NCBI GenBank assembly: GCA_004555725.1
Contig: SFHC01000026.1
Coordinates: 1-17,978 of the forward strand
DNA length: 17,978 nucleotides
Direction: 5' to 3'
Source of the DNA: [Eubacterium] saphenum
Lineage (GTDB): Bacteria; Bacillota; Clostridia; Peptostreptococcales; Anaerovoracaceae
Below are positions 5,026 through 13,164 of the stretch, one piece after another; position 1 is the stretch's first letter, and every line of letters begins with the position of its first letter. The translations under genes were made by a program, and so were the position numbers. The notes below the pieces were generated by a model. The model saw nothing but the letters and a program-made list of their open reading frames with translations. It was not told the DNA's origin and did no database searches.

Positions 5026-6578
5026 CAGAACACCCCTTTCGATAAATTCATAAAGCCCGCTAAAATCAACAGCAGATTCACAATCAGATAAAACGACATC
5101 ATCAGCATCGGAAGAATGCTGATAAGTGTAATCCCGGACAGATAATCGGCATTTCTGATTCTTTCGGATTGTTCAAGCTGTTTCTGGTTTCTCCGTACAA
5201 GTTCTGTAATCTGCCGCTGCGCATCTTCTGCCGGAAGGCTGCGGATTGTAAACAGCGTTTTGAATGAAGCTGTCAGTTCCTCAGCGTGATACTGCTGAAA
5301 AATATGCAGATATGGTTCAAGAGATGACGGATCCTGTTCCATCCGCTGAAGGAACTCCCGCAGAAACCGCTGCATGACCGGCGACGCAGTTTCCATTGTC
5401 ATTTCCACCGCTCTCACAGGAACCATGTCATAAAGATGCACCGATACTTCCCGCATCCAGACCGGGAAATCCCTGATCAGGGCAGTCTCTACACTCTTCT
5501 TTTTCTTCTTCAGCAGAATATTCGGCCAGTAGAGAATAACCGCAGCCAGGACTGCTCCTGCCGCAATTCCTGCCTTAATATGCGCTGCAGCAGAGATTAC
5601 GGCTATCCCCAACCCGCAGAGCGAAACAACCGCGGCCTTTTTCATCTCCTTCTTCCGGTTGAAGTGTTCCACATAATCCATATTCCTGAGAGCAGTATCC
5701 TGATTCATCTGATGTAAATCATCGATCAGCCATTCACCCGTAATCTTTGACGCAAGGAGCACATACAGACCGATAAACAGCAGCAGATATATCAGTGTCG
5801 AATTCTGATACACCGCAGAATGGATCAGCTGAATCTCGTATTGTTTCGGCAGTGAATGTTCCGCTTTCAGCAAAAGGCGGGAGAAAAACGCTGCAATCCC
5901 CACGGACATGATCATAATCAGGGAGAGCTTGGTCTTGATGTTCTTCAGTTCACGCTGGTACCGATATACTCTTCCCACCCAGGACTGAATATCAAAATAC
6001 AGAGAATCCGCACTCTGCTGATAATGTCCGCTGTTTCCACGCTCAACCTGAATCATAAACCGGTGCAGTGTTTTTATCCTCGCACACGGATATGCCCGTT
6101 CCAGCACGTAAAAGGCCTTCTGGTACACGTCCTCTCCGGAAACATCATGCTCAATAATAAAGATCGCGTCTCTGAGCCGTTCTTTTAAATTCCCCTCGGC
6201 CGTAACCATGGTCCCCTTCATTGCGGAAAGAATGATCGGCGACTGTTTGAAAAACAACAGCATTTGCTCCATATACTGCACGGCCTCTCGAAAATCCCTG
6301 CTGCATGCCAGATACTTAAACTGGGATCTCACAATGATCGGAAACGCCGCCATTGCCGCCCCCGCCAATATAACCAGACGGACTCTGCTCAGCATGTACA
6401 GATGACCAATCAGCGCCATGGCGAGGAGGATCACCCCGCTCTGAAGCGCGTAATTCTTCAGCGAATACTGAAACCCCCATCCGGATATTTCCTTCGGCAG
6501 CAGCTTTTTCTGCTTTTTCCGCTTACCGGATCCGGTTAAACAATGTTTATATTTCAATCCTGAACTGGTCGATCTCAT
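5025..6578 (-). CDS. TadB-TadC-like fused inner-membrane platform protein, 517 aa
   Basis: TadB and TadC are the paired polytopic membrane proteins on which the Tad ATPase acts. Here one chain seems to hold both. Residues 45-85 form two membrane helices, about 95-215 a helical cytoplasmic domain of type II secretion F type, and 219-234 and 262-278 two more helices. A second module follows: helices at about 314-350, a helical domain at 365-475 (with KSVETALIRDFPVWMREV and a long Gln/Glu-rich helix), and a last helix pair at 482-508. Single TadB or TadC proteins are near 300 residues, so 517 fits two. It follows the set-2 tadA with a 1-base gap, and its RBS lies in the end of that gene. The two-domain assignment rests on pattern, not alignment. 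Confidence 0.7.
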   Translation of the reverse strand: MRSTSSGLKYKHCLTGSGKRKKQKKLLPKEISGWGFQYSLKNYALQSGVILLAMALIGHLYMLSRVRLVILAGAAMAAFPIIVRSQFKYLACSRDFREAVQYMEQMLLFFKQSPIILSAMKGTMVTAEGNLKERLRDAIFIIEHDVSGEDVYQKAFYVLERAYPCARIKTLHRFMIQVERGNSGHYQQSADSLYFDIQSWVGRVYRYQRELKNIKTKLSLIMIMSVGIAAFFSRLLLKAEHSLPKQYEIQLIHSAVYQNSTLIYLLLFIGLYVLLASKITGEWLIDDLHQMNQDTALRNMDYVEHFNRKKEMKKAAVVSLCGLGIAVISAAAHIKAGIAAGAVLAAVILYWPNILLKKKKKSVETALIRDFPVWMREVSVHLYDMVPVRAVEMTMETASPVMQRFLREFLQRMEQDPSSLEPYLHIFQQYHAEELTASFKTLFTIRSLPAEDAQRQITELVRRNQKQLEQSERIRNADYLSGITLISILPMLMMSFYLIVNLLLILAGFMNLSKGVF

Positions 6579-6579
6579 C

Positions 6580-7617
6580 CTATTTCACTTCCTTTCCGCA
6601 GCGCATCGATTCCGGAAGGTATTCAAACGCTTCTTCCCTCTTCAGTTTTTTTACCAGATTATCGGGCAAAGGCTGATCGGTCCAGGAGCCATCCTGATAA
6701 AGCATCTGAAGACGGTTTCTGCCTTCGTCCCGGTCCAGAACACAAACCTGCGAGATTCGCCTCTGGATCCCGTCTTCTCTGTTCTTTGCATCGACACGTA
6801 TACCTACATCAAAGAAACTGTATATGTCATTCTGACGGTCAATCGCATCTGTTCCGATCATATTCATGATTCTGTCCGGAAGTTTACGGACATCGTCTGA
6901 ATGAATGGTCGTCATCACACTGCAGCCCGTAGACGCGGCTTCCAGAAGAGAGCTGACTTCCCTACCCCGCGCCTCAGAGAGCAGCATCCATCTGCACATC
7001 TGCCGGAGTGCAGCCTTAATCGCCTGTTCATAGGAGAAGGCTGCGGAGACTTTCAGTTCCACGCAGTCCAGTTCAGGATTAATCGCAGAAAGGCGCAGCT
7101 CATAGTTGTCCTCTATCGAAATCGTCCTTGCAAATGGGGCGATATACTTGGTCAGGTATTTGACAAGCTCCGTCTTTCCGCTGCCGACATCTCCGGTCAC
7201 CATAATGCTGCATCTTCCTCTGACCGCAGCCTGAAGGAACGCCAGCATTTCCTCACTCGCGTATTTTTGTTCAACCATATTCTTTTCATTCAGACGACGC
7301 ACCGCCGGTGTTTTCCGGATCGCAAGCGTACAGTCTGTATTGGTCACAGAACGGTCAATCAGAGATATTCTGAGATCGGCCGTTTCTGCCTCCAGGATCG
7401 GCTGACTGCGGTTGAAATTGACATTGGCGAGATTTGCGATTCTCGCCGCAAAACGGTCGAGGAAGGCTGGTTCCAGTTTCATTTCGGCAGCGTACCGTCC
7501 TTTTTCCAGATCATCGATCCACAGCTGTTTTCCGTTCCATGTAATATCCGTAATCGTTTCATTTTCAATAAATGGAAGCAGCACGCCAAAGTATTCTTTC
7601 CGGATTTCCAGATTCAT
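6580..7617 (-). CDS. tadA: TadA/CpaF-type secretion ATPase, set 2 (345 aa)
   Basis: This is the cytoplasmic motor that powers pilus or secretion subunit movement. All boxes of the type II/IV secretion ATPase family are present: Walker A GDVGSGKT (142-149), Asp box ISIEDNYEL (167-175), Walker B-like WMLLSEARGRE with Glu215 (210-220), and His box TTIHSDD (236-242). The N-terminal domain is short, about 140 residues, so this is the compact form. Its start overlaps the previous stop as ATGA, and the fused platform gene follows at once. It differs clearly from the longer tadA of set 1, so it is not a recent duplicate. Confidence 0.88.
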   Translation of the reverse strand: MNLEIRKEYFGVLLPFIENETITDITWNGKQLWIDDLEKGRYAAEMKLEPAFLDRFAARIANLANVNFNRSQPILEAETADLRISLIDRSVTNTDCTLAIRKTPAVRRLNEKNMVEQKYASEEMLAFLQAAVRGRCSIMVTGDVGSGKTELVKYLTKYIAPFARTISIEDNYELRLSAINPELDCVELKVSAAFSYEQAIKAALRQMCRWMLLSEARGREVSSLLEAASTGCSVMTTIHSDDVRKLPDRIMNMIGTDAIDRQNDIYSFFDVGIRVDAKNREDGIQRRISQVCVLDRDEGRNRLQMLYQDGSWTDQPLPDNLVKKLKREEAFEYLPESMRCGKEVK

Positions 7618-8048
7618 TTCTCTCTCACCTCACTCAACGCATCTTCATTCTTATTATCAATATCTTCATCAGTTTCCGGTTCCCCGATCATGGTTCTTCG
7701 CTCCCGCACTTTCTTGATGTTTCCACCGGCGTTCTTCCACTGCGCGATCAGTTCGATGTCAAGCAAGAACCTCTCCGGATCCGCTTCATAGACCCGAAGC
7801 GTATAAAACCGGTTTCTACCTGACGGAAGGCATCGCTTCAGTTCTTTCTGAAACAGCTGACTGTAAAGATCGGCTTCCGAATACGCATCCGGATTGCACA
7901 TAGCCTCCTCCTGCGCCGCCATGCAGGCATAGTTAACGGCCTGGCTCACCTCTCGCCGCGTCTGGCTGCTGTAATGCAGCTCTGCCATTCCTATCAGTAT
8001 GATTGCTGTCATTATAACGACACAGAATCCGCTTACTGCGCTCTTCAT
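7614..8048 (-). CDS. Pseudopilin-like membrane protein, first gene of tad set 2 (144 aa)
   Basis: With the ATG at 8048 (AAGGAG six bases upstream) the protein starts MKSAVSGFCVVIMTAIILIG: Met-Lys then a membrane helix to about residue 24. Next come a helical part (EVSQAVNYACMAAQEEAM, about 33-50) and a C-terminal part ending in an acidic stretch rich in Glu and Asp. One helix plus this size fits TadE/TadF-like minor pilins. An alternative ATG at 8078 has its own GGAGGT eight bases upstream and would add ten residues (MMPFFGKELI), but the shared MK[SN] start of the related proteins in this window favours 8048. It overlaps tadA by 4 bases. Confidence 0.6.
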   Translation of the reverse strand: MKSAVSGFCVVIMTAIILIGMAELHYSSQTRREVSQAVNYACMAAQEEAMCNPDAYSEADLYSQLFQKELKRCLPSGRNRFYTLRVYEADPERFLLDIELIAQWKNAGGNIKKVRERRTMIGEPETDEDIDNKNEDALSEVREK

Positions 8049-8063
8049 AATCAGCTCCTTCCC

Positions 8064-8129
8064 AAAAAAAGGCATCATAAAAGCGCACCTCCGGAAATCC
8101 GGGTGTTCCAGATTTCTTTTGCTGCGCTT
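8064..8129 (-). terminator. Two-tier terminator-like hairpin after ychF
   Basis: On the minus strand AAGCGCA (8129-8123) pairs with TGCGCTT (8087-8081), and inside it GAAATC pairs with GATTTC. A tail TTTATGATGCC and a run of seven T (8070-8064) follow. It lies 86 bases after the ychF stop and directly before the first gene of tad set 2. The same stretch carries the alternative start site of that gene, so the hairpin could also affect its translation. Confidence 0.5.
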
Positions 8130-8178
8130 ATGGATGTTCAGGACGTATTTCCGGCCGGCCGGCTGATCAGTCCCTATG

Positions 8179-8206
8179 CATATATTATTTATTACAGGAT
8201 TGTCGA
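8179..8206 (-). promoter_or_regulatory. Possible promoter of tad set 2
   Basis: On the minus strand TCGACA (8206-8201), 16-base spacer, TATATG (8184-8179). The match is moderate, and the terminator-like hairpin 8064-8129 would then lie in the leader of set 2. The only other source of transcription would be read-through from ychF. Confidence 0.3.
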
Positions 8207-8214
8207 TGCCTGGG

Positions 8215-9312
8215 TTATACATTGAACAGGAACGTGATAATATCTCCGTCCTTGACCACGTAATCTTTGCCCTCGGAGCGAAGCAGTCCCTTCTCCTTCG
8301 CCTTGGTCATGCTTCCTTCGCAATCATTCATAAAGGTATCGTAGCTGATGGTTTCCGCTCTGATAAACCCACGTTCAAAATCTGTATGGATTTTTCCTGC
8401 TGCCTGAGGCGCTTTGGTTCCGTCTGTAATCGTCCACGCGCGAACCTCGTCTTCTCCGGCTGTCAGGAAAGAGATCAGGTTCAGCAGGCTGTAAGAAGCC
8501 TTGACCAGCTTGTCGAGTCCGGACTCTTCAATTCCCAGCTCCTGCAGGTATTCGGACTTTTCATCATCTTCGAGCTCAGAAATCTCCTCTTCAATTTCCG
8601 CGCAGATCGTAACCGAACGTGCGCTCTCCTGCTCTGCGAACTCTGCAACCTTTTCCGAATACTCGTTTCCAGTTGCCGCGTCATCTTCTCCGACATTTGC
8701 GACATAGATAATCGGTTTGAATGAAAGCAGCTCCAGGCTCCTGACAAAAGCGTACTCATCTTCATCCAGATCAGCCGCCATGGTACGGGCGGATTTTCCG
8801 TCCTCCAGAACAGCATAGACCTTCTTCATGATTTCGACTTCCTTCGCAAGTTCCTTATCATTTCTGGCAGCCTTTGAAGCCTTGGCAATCCGGCGGTCCA
8901 GGACCTCCATATCGGAGAGAATCAGCTCTGTATTGATGGTATCGATGTCTTCAATCGGATCGATTTTTCCGCTGACGTGGACAATGTTCTCATCCTCAAA
9001 GCAGCGGACGACATGAACAATAGCTGCAGTCTCACGAATATGGCCGAGGAATTTATTTCCAAGTCCTTCTCCCTTTGACGCGCCTTTAACCAGACCCGCA
9101 ATATCACAAAACTCGATCGTAGTGTAGATCGTTCTCTTAGAATTATATAATTCATGAAGCCTGGTCACACGCTGATCCGGAACGGTAACGACACCGACAT
9201 TCGGCTCAATCGTACAGAACGGATAGTTTGCCGCTTCAGCACCCGCCTTGGTAATCGCGTTAAAGAGTGTACTTTTTCCTACGTTAGGAAGTCCTACAAT
9301 ACCTAATTTCAT
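8215..9312 (-). CDS. ychF: Redox-regulated ATPase YchF (Obg-family P-loop protein)
   Basis: This is a universal Obg-like P-loop protein associated with ribosomes and stress responses. The 365 residues match the family length. GLPNVGKST (7-15) is the P-loop, DIAGLVKGAS (70-79) the switch region, and the fourth motif reads NVGE (206-209) where typical GTPases have NKxD; this change is characteristic of YchF and goes with ATP use. A coiled-coil insert spans about 125-170. A TGS domain occupies the C-terminus, ending FLFNV. The start has AAGGAG upstream and lies 31 bases after the lgt stop, so the two are probably co-transcribed. It is a normal housekeeping gene between the two tad sets. Confidence 0.95.
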   Translation of the reverse strand: MKLGIVGLPNVGKSTLFNAITKAGAEAANYPFCTIEPNVGVVTVPDQRVTRLHELYNSKRTIYTTIEFCDIAGLVKGASKGEGLGNKFLGHIRETAAIVHVVRCFEDENIVHVSGKIDPIEDIDTINTELILSDMEVLDRRIAKASKAARNDKELAKEVEIMKKVYAVLEDGKSARTMAADLDEDEYAFVRSLELLSFKPIIYVANVGEDDAATGNEYSEKVAEFAEQESARSVTICAEIEEEISELEDDEKSEYLQELGIEESGLDKLVKASYSLLNLISFLTAGEDEVRAWTITDGTKAPQAAGKIHTDFERGFIRAETISYDTFMNDCEGSMTKAKEKGLLRSEGKDYVVKDGDIITFLFNV

Positions 9313-9343
9313 TTTCTATATGCTCCTTCTGCCATTATTAGAA

Positions 9344-10129
9344 TTACGATCTTTTTCTTCCGGACGGAGAATGCTGTCCCGCCGCATTAATACCGGCATA
9401 TTTCTTTTTCCATATCCGGTAAAGGACCAGACATACGATAAATGCCGTCACACTGATTACCTGCGCCTGCCGGAACGGGCCAATCATCAGGCTGTCTGTG
9501 CGAAGCCCTTCTACAAAACACCGTTCGACAGAGTACAGCATTCCGTACAGACACATTGTCTGCCCGCGAAATTTTCTCCGATTGTCAATCCAGAGTAAAA
9601 AGAAAAACAGAACCAGACACCATATTGACTCATAGAGAAATGTCGGCTGCACTTTCACGCCGTTCACCATAATTCCCCACGGAAGGCTGGTCGGCCTGCC
9701 GTGCGCTTCAGAATTAAAGAAATTTCCCCATCTTCCAATTGCCTGTCCCAGCGCGACAGTCGGAAAGATCAGATCTCCCATCTCAATGAGCGAGACCTTC
9801 TCATGCCTGCAGACAAAATATGCGGTAATAATCCCCGCAATCAGTCCGCCGTGAATAGCCAGGCCGCCCGCCCGGATGTCAAAAATCTGGATCCAGTCAT
9901 CCTTATATAAATCCCAGCTGAATATTACATAATATGTCCGCGCGCCGATAATAGCCATCGGAATCATCCAGATGGCTAAATCCAGCACATTGTCGCTCCT
10001 CAACCCATGCTTTGGGGCGCGTCTGCAGCTGATCAATATCGCAGTAAGAAACGCCGTCGCAATCAGAATTCCGTACCAGCGTATCGAAACCCCGAAAATC
10101 GTAAACGCAATCGGATCTGGTGCTGTCAT
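9344..10129 (-). CDS. lgt: Prolipoprotein diacylglyceryl transferase
   Basis: Lgt is the membrane enzyme that attaches diacylglycerol from phosphatidylglycerol to the lipobox Cys of prolipoproteins. The 261-residue protein has about seven membrane helices. GGLAIHGG (88-95, with His93) and the family signature GQAIGRWGNFFNSEAHG (128-144) carry the conserved Arg133, Asn136, Glu141 and His143. The C-terminal tail is basic (SGRKRS end). The ATG is preceded by AGGAGG. No terminator separates it from the last small gene of tad set 1, 63 bases upstream, so part of its transcription may come from that operon. Confidence 0.95.
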   Translation of the reverse strand: MTAPDPIAFTIFGVSIRWYGILIATAFLTAILISCRRAPKHGLRSDNVLDLAIWMIPMAIIGARTYYVIFSWDLYKDDWIQIFDIRAGGLAIHGGLIAGIITAYFVCRHEKVSLIEMGDLIFPTVALGQAIGRWGNFFNSEAHGRPTSLPWGIMVNGVKVQPTFLYESIWCLVLFFFLLWIDNRRKFRGQTMCLYGMLYSVERCFVEGLRTDSLMIGPFRQAQVISVTAFIVCLVLYRIWKKKYAGINAAGQHSPSGRKRS

Positions 10130-10192
10130 AATTCTACCTCCTGGCTGAATTCCCCTGAAAACAGCCTTCTATATGATAGCACAGGAACATTA

Positions 10193-10303
10193 TTAATGGA
10201 AATGTGAAATACGTTTTTTTACCTTCTCACGCCCTTCCCTGAACTTCATCTTTAAATACTGTGCCGTCTGATATACCTGTGTATGTTCGATAATCATCTT
10301 CAT
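10193..10303 (-). CDS. Small basic protein at the end of tad set 1 (36 aa, tentative)
   Basis: A short open frame with AGAGAGG close upstream reads MKMIIEHTQVYQTAQYLKMK followed by a Lys/Arg-rich end. With the second ATG (10297) it would be 34 residues at better ribosome spacing. It has no membrane helix and looks like a basic helical peptide. It falls between the 140-aa pseudopilin-like gene and lgt on the same strand. Its reality rests only on the start site and position. Confidence 0.35.
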   Translation of the reverse strand: MKMIIEHTQVYQTAQYLKMKFREGREKVKKRISHFH

Positions 10304-10344
10304 CCTCTCTTTCTGCTATTTCCGCAGTTTCCCTTATCCGTTAT

Positions 10345-10767
10345 TTATTTTCGTTTATGCAGCACATACTCACTGCGATGCCTTTTGTCTCTGCCCATAC
10401 TCACCCATTCATATACCGATTCCGCTTTCATACGATCCTTTTTCAACACCACCCGGACGGCGGGATTTTTACCATTTGTGCACGTGCACATTACAACTCT
10501 CGCCTGCTTTCCTCCCTTCCTGTTGATCCTGACCGCCGACTCCGCCGCCCTGTACGCGTCCTGCTGATTCAGCACCAGTTCTCGTCTCTTCTTTCCCCTG
10601 CATTTCTTAATCTGGCACTGCCCGGTCAGAGCAGCGCTTACAGCAGCCTCGTCCGCATCTATCTGAAGCTTCTGCCTCTCCACTGCCGACTGGTCACACA
10701 CCATCTGCAGCTGCATAACTGAAGACATGTAGACCAGAATTCCCATTGCCGCAATCACATTATTCAT
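10345..10767 (-). CDS. Pseudopilin-like membrane protein, tad set 1 (140 aa)
   Basis: The ATG at 10767 has GGGGG six bases upstream and overlaps the previous gene by 8 bases; a longer frame from 10854 lacks such a site. The protein starts MNNVIAAMGILVYMSSVMQL, one membrane helix without leader. The next segment, KLQIDADEAAVSAALTGQ (about 33-50), recalls the Ala-rich helix behind the membrane segment of TadE/TadG-like minor pilins. A Cys-containing basic middle (CQIKKCRGKKRRE) and a small C-terminal domain with a CTCT motif follow. Likely a minor subunit of the set-1 system. Four Cys residues in the exported part could form disulfides. Confidence 0.55.
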   Translation of the reverse strand: MNNVIAAMGILVYMSSVMQLQMVCDQSAVERQKLQIDADEAAVSAALTGQCQIKKCRGKKRRELVLNQQDAYRAAESAVRINRKGGKQARVVMCTCTNGKNPAVRVVLKKDRMKAESVYEWVSMGRDKRHRSEYVLHKRK

Positions 10768-11188
10768 TCCGGACCCCCTGATGGCCTGCTCTTTCTGAGC
10801 CGGCCTGATACTCACTCGCCGCCCATCGCTCCTCTCGGTAGCAGATGCAGTCATCTTCCTTCAGGTCAAAAAACCTACGCGCAAGGACAAACCTTCCGAG
10901 CGGTACAGAAAGGCTGTAATGCACTTTTCCGCCCCTTTTGACAGGCCTTCTTGTTCCGCGAACTTTTATCTCATCTGCATGAATTCCTGTTTCCGCTGCA
11001 ATTTCTCGCTTCAGCGACTTCTCATTCTTCTCGCTCACACACCCTTCCAGCCTCGCCGTCTCTCGGAAATTCTCTGCCGCCGCCATTACGAGCCGCAGAT
11101 CACAAACCATGGTCTGTATATGAATGAACTGCAGAAACACTGCAAATAACAGGATCAGACATGCTGTGCCCGTAATTACATTCTTCAT
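10760..11188 (-). CDS. TadE-like pseudopilin, tad set 1 (142 aa)
   Basis: The protein starts MKNVITGTACLILLFAVFLQ: Met-Lys then one membrane helix. A helical part (DLRLVMAAAENFRETARLEG, about 30-49) and a lysine-rich region follow, then strands (KVHYSLSVPLGRFVLARRFF). The pattern matches the 112-aa protein of set 2, including the AAEN word, the Gly-Cys step and the hydrophobic end strand. The ATG has AAGG seven bases upstream. Its 3' end overlaps the next gene. It is probably a minor pilin priming or stabilising the filament or platform. Confidence 0.6.
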   Translation of the reverse strand: MKNVITGTACLILLFAVFLQFIHIQTMVCDLRLVMAAAENFRETARLEGCVSEKNEKSLKREIAAETGIHADEIKVRGTRRPVKRGGKVHYSLSVPLGRFVLARRFFDLKEDDCICYREERWAASEYQAGSERAGHQGVRNE

Positions 11189-11203
11189 CGTTCAACCTTA
11201 TTC

Positions 11204-11344
11204 TTAACGAAACTGCACATGCTGATTCTGCCTGTGCATCTGGTACTGAGACATGCTCATCATACTGTCCGGACCGCGGCAGATCCACTGAAAAATCATA
11301 CAGCTGAGCATAATCATCCCGATTCCGACCGTCAATTGTTTCAT
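11204..11344 (-). CDS. Small membrane protein, tad set 1 (46 aa)
   Basis: ATG at 11344 with AAAGGA nine bases upstream, TAA at 11204. The protein starts MKQLTVGIGMIMLSCMIFQW: one membrane helix ending at Cys-Arg-Gly, then a polar tail rich in Met and Gln (SMMSMSQYQMHRQNQHVQ). I know no family. It sits between two small pilin-like genes, so a structural or accessory role in the set-1 system is likely. The Met/Gln/His-rich tail is unusual. Confidence 0.5.
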   Translation of the reverse strand: MKQLTVGIGMIMLSCMIFQWICRGPDSMMSMSQYQMHRQNQHVQFR

Positions 11345-11395
11345 TCTATCAATTCCTTTCTTTCTAACCATTCCAAGACCTGCATCCTCACGCGC

Positions 11396-11560
11396 TTATG
11401 ATGCGCTTTCTCCTCCCAGCGTCTGCATCATCTGCGTTCCGCGTCCGACCACATCCCTGGCCGCACCTTTCAGACTGTCGCCCGAATCTCCCAGAATCAG
11501 CGTATTGACAATAATCACCCCGAGCATTACCGTACCAATGATAATAATGATGTTTTTCAC
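11396..11560 (-). CDS. Flp-like or pseudopilin-like small protein, tad set 1 (54 aa, GTG start)
   Basis: The GTG at 11560 has AGGAGG six bases upstream, only ten bases after the tadC stop. The protein starts MKNIIIIIGTVMLGVIIVNT: Met-Lys-Asn then an Ile-rich membrane helix to about residue 22, then a soluble tail GDSGDSLKGAARDVVGRGTQ. Size and position directly after tadC fit a Flp pilin, but there is no leader and no EY motif. It is the best candidate for the major pilin of set 1. Confidence 0.6.
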   Translation of the reverse strand: MKNIIIIIGTVMLGVIIVNTLILGDSGDSLKGAARDVVGRGTQMMQTLGGESAS

Positions 11561-11570
11561 TTACGCCCTC

Positions 11571-12182
11571 CTAAAACATACTGATACTCTGCAGCATTTC
11601 CCGCATATTCATAAACACCGCAACAGCTGTAAAATTCATCAGCACCGAAAGCACAGCCGCCATGGACACTGCCGTACAGACCAGCGCTCTTCTCTGATTT
11701 CGCCGAACAGCCTGCGTCACACGGGCATCCTGAAACGATTCTTCAAACGCCTGCATATACATCGTCAGCTGCGCCGGATTTACCTGATCCATTTTCGACA
11801 AAATGTGACTGAACAAGACCGCCGCCCTGCTGTCAACCGCTTCTGGAAGACGGGAGAACGCTTCCTCAGTCATGCCGTTCCGGTAATCTCTGAGCATATT
11901 TTCATATACATGCCGCAGCAAAAAACTGCTGTCTTTCAACTGTTCCAGCATATAGTCTGCAGAAAGCGGCGCTTCCTCCTTCATGACCGAAAGGTTCTTT
12001 AAAAGCAGGCAGCTGTTGAAAATCTCCCGATCACAGGCATTTCTCATCACCTTACGCTTTATGACAGCAGCATATTCTTTCCTTTTATTTTTCAGCGTCT
12101 GTTTATTCTGCTCCCGGAGACTCCGTCGGAACAGCCTCCGCAGCTGCAGACGAAAACGGATCCTGACATTCATCCGTTTCAT
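11571..12182 (-). CDS. tadC: TadC-like membrane protein, short form (203 aa)
   Basis: TadC partners TadB in the inner-membrane platform. This protein starts with a very basic region (MKRMNVRIRFRLQLRRLFRR), has a helical cytoplasmic domain of type II secretion F type at about 45-160 (including ADYMLEQLKDSSFLLRH and the NPAQLTMYMQAFEESF helix) and one long C-terminal hydrophobic region at about 166-192. The N-terminal membrane helices of ordinary TadC (about 290 residues) are missing. Together with the adjacent TadB it would form a minimal platform. GGGAG lies ten bases before the ATG, 25 bases after the tadB stop. Confidence 0.65.
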   Translation of the reverse strand: MKRMNVRIRFRLQLRRLFRRSLREQNKQTLKNKRKEYAAVIKRKVMRNACDREIFNSCLLLKNLSVMKEEAPLSADYMLEQLKDSSFLLRHVYENMLRDYRNGMTEEAFSRLPEAVDSRAAVLFSHILSKMDQVNPAQLTMYMQAFEESFQDARVTQAVRRNQRRALVCTAVSMAAVLSVLMNFTAVAVFMNMREMLQSISMF

Positions 12183-12207
12183 TTCCGCGCACTCCCTTCA
12201 TCTGTAG

Positions 12208-13164
12208 TCAGCGAATATCCAGCCGTTCGCCGGACAAAAACACCTGACAGGACAACCCTGCTGTAAACAGCATAAAACTAATCAGGAAACACCGCATTCC
12301 CAGCGCCGTTCCAAACTGATAATGCAAGAACTTCTTCAGCGTCATCCCAAAGTATCTGCATGCGCAAAAAACTGTCCACAAATATGTCCCCGGAACTGCA
12401 AACAGCAGCAGAATCCTGGACTCATGCTGTTCTCGTCTGGACTGTTCGCAGACCTCTCTGCTCCGTTCGAGCGAACCGGCAAGATCTTCCAGTGCATGCG
12501 TAATACAGACCCCGTGAACATGCGAGAAGAATATAGAAGACGCAAGCGCATTCCCCCACGTTGTTCCGATCGAATAACGGAATTTCTCCAGTTCTTCCCT
12601 GCATTCCTTCTCGGTATATGCCTGATTGAGCCCTTTGGCCAGATCATAGAGAATCCCTCTCATACAGGGAGCATCCTCAAGGGTGTCTGCAGCTGCCCCT
12701 GCTGCCTCCCGGATGCTGCATCCGCGTATCCGGTACTGCGCGAGCAGTTCCTGAATCATGACCAGACCCTCGCGCGAACGTGCGCGCCGATACTTTGAAA
12801 GGCGCACGCGCAGATGAAGATACGGAAGCCCTGCACAGAATACAGCAGGCAAAAGCGAAAAAGCCCACCCGGTCTGCCACACTGCAGCAAGATACGCTCC
12901 GCACCCCAGCAGCACAGAAGCTGCACCAAACTGCGCCGGCGATGTCCATATATGTTCCATTCCACTGCATACAATCACTTTGTCAACATGCACCCCGACT
13001 TTTCCGTTCCGCGTGCGGAAGCGCGGATCCCGCGTCCGTTTCAGACTCCTGCGGAGATCCATTCTGCGCGCGACCCCTTTCATGAACATTCTAAGCGTGC
13101 CGCTCTGCGTCAGCATCACACCGGCAATAAACAGCCCTTCAAAGCTCAGCCTTACCCATTCCAT
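12208..13164 (-). CDS. tadB: TadB-like inner-membrane platform protein (318 aa)
   Basis: TadB sits in the membrane and couples the TadA ATPase to subunit movement. A first hydrophobic segment lies at about 8-24, then a basic loop (30-55), two helices at about 78-116, a helical domain of type II secretion F type at 125-245, and two C-terminal helices at about 250-270 and 288-308. The word GCSIREAAGAAADTLEDAP matches the first helix pair of the family domain. The start overlaps the end of tadA by 13 bases. Length and layout are normal for TadB. Confidence 0.78.
   Translation of the reverse strand: MEWVRLSFEGLFIAGVMLTQSGTLRMFMKGVARRMDLRRSLKRTRDPRFRTRNGKVGVHVDKVIVCSGMEHIWTSPAQFGAASVLLGCGAYLAAVWQTGWAFSLLPAVFCAGLPYLHLRVRLSKYRRARSREGLVMIQELLAQYRIRGCSIREAAGAAADTLEDAPCMRGILYDLAKGLNQAYTEKECREELEKFRYSIGTTWGNALASSIFFSHVHGVCITHALEDLAGSLERSREVCEQSRREQHESRILLLFAVPGTYLWTVFCACRYFGMTLKKFLHYQFGTALGMRCFLISFMLFTAGLSCQVFLSGERLDIR

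Noticed and set aside
6901..7791. A 296-codon open frame on the plus strand
   Set aside because: It lies opposite the set-2 tadA, which has all ATPase motifs; the plus-strand product has no recognisable domain, and no ribosome binding site fits.
8176..8724. A 182-codon plus-strand frame opposite ychF
   Set aside because: Shadow of ychF, a conserved housekeeping gene on the minus strand.
11100..11288. A 62-codon minus-strand frame between the 46-aa and 142-aa genes
   Set aside because: It overlaps both better-supported starts in another frame and lacks a membrane helix or ribosome binding site.
12322..12798. A 158-codon plus-strand frame opposite tadB
   Set aside because: Antisense shadow of a well-supported gene, with Cys/Arg/Pro-rich nonsense composition.
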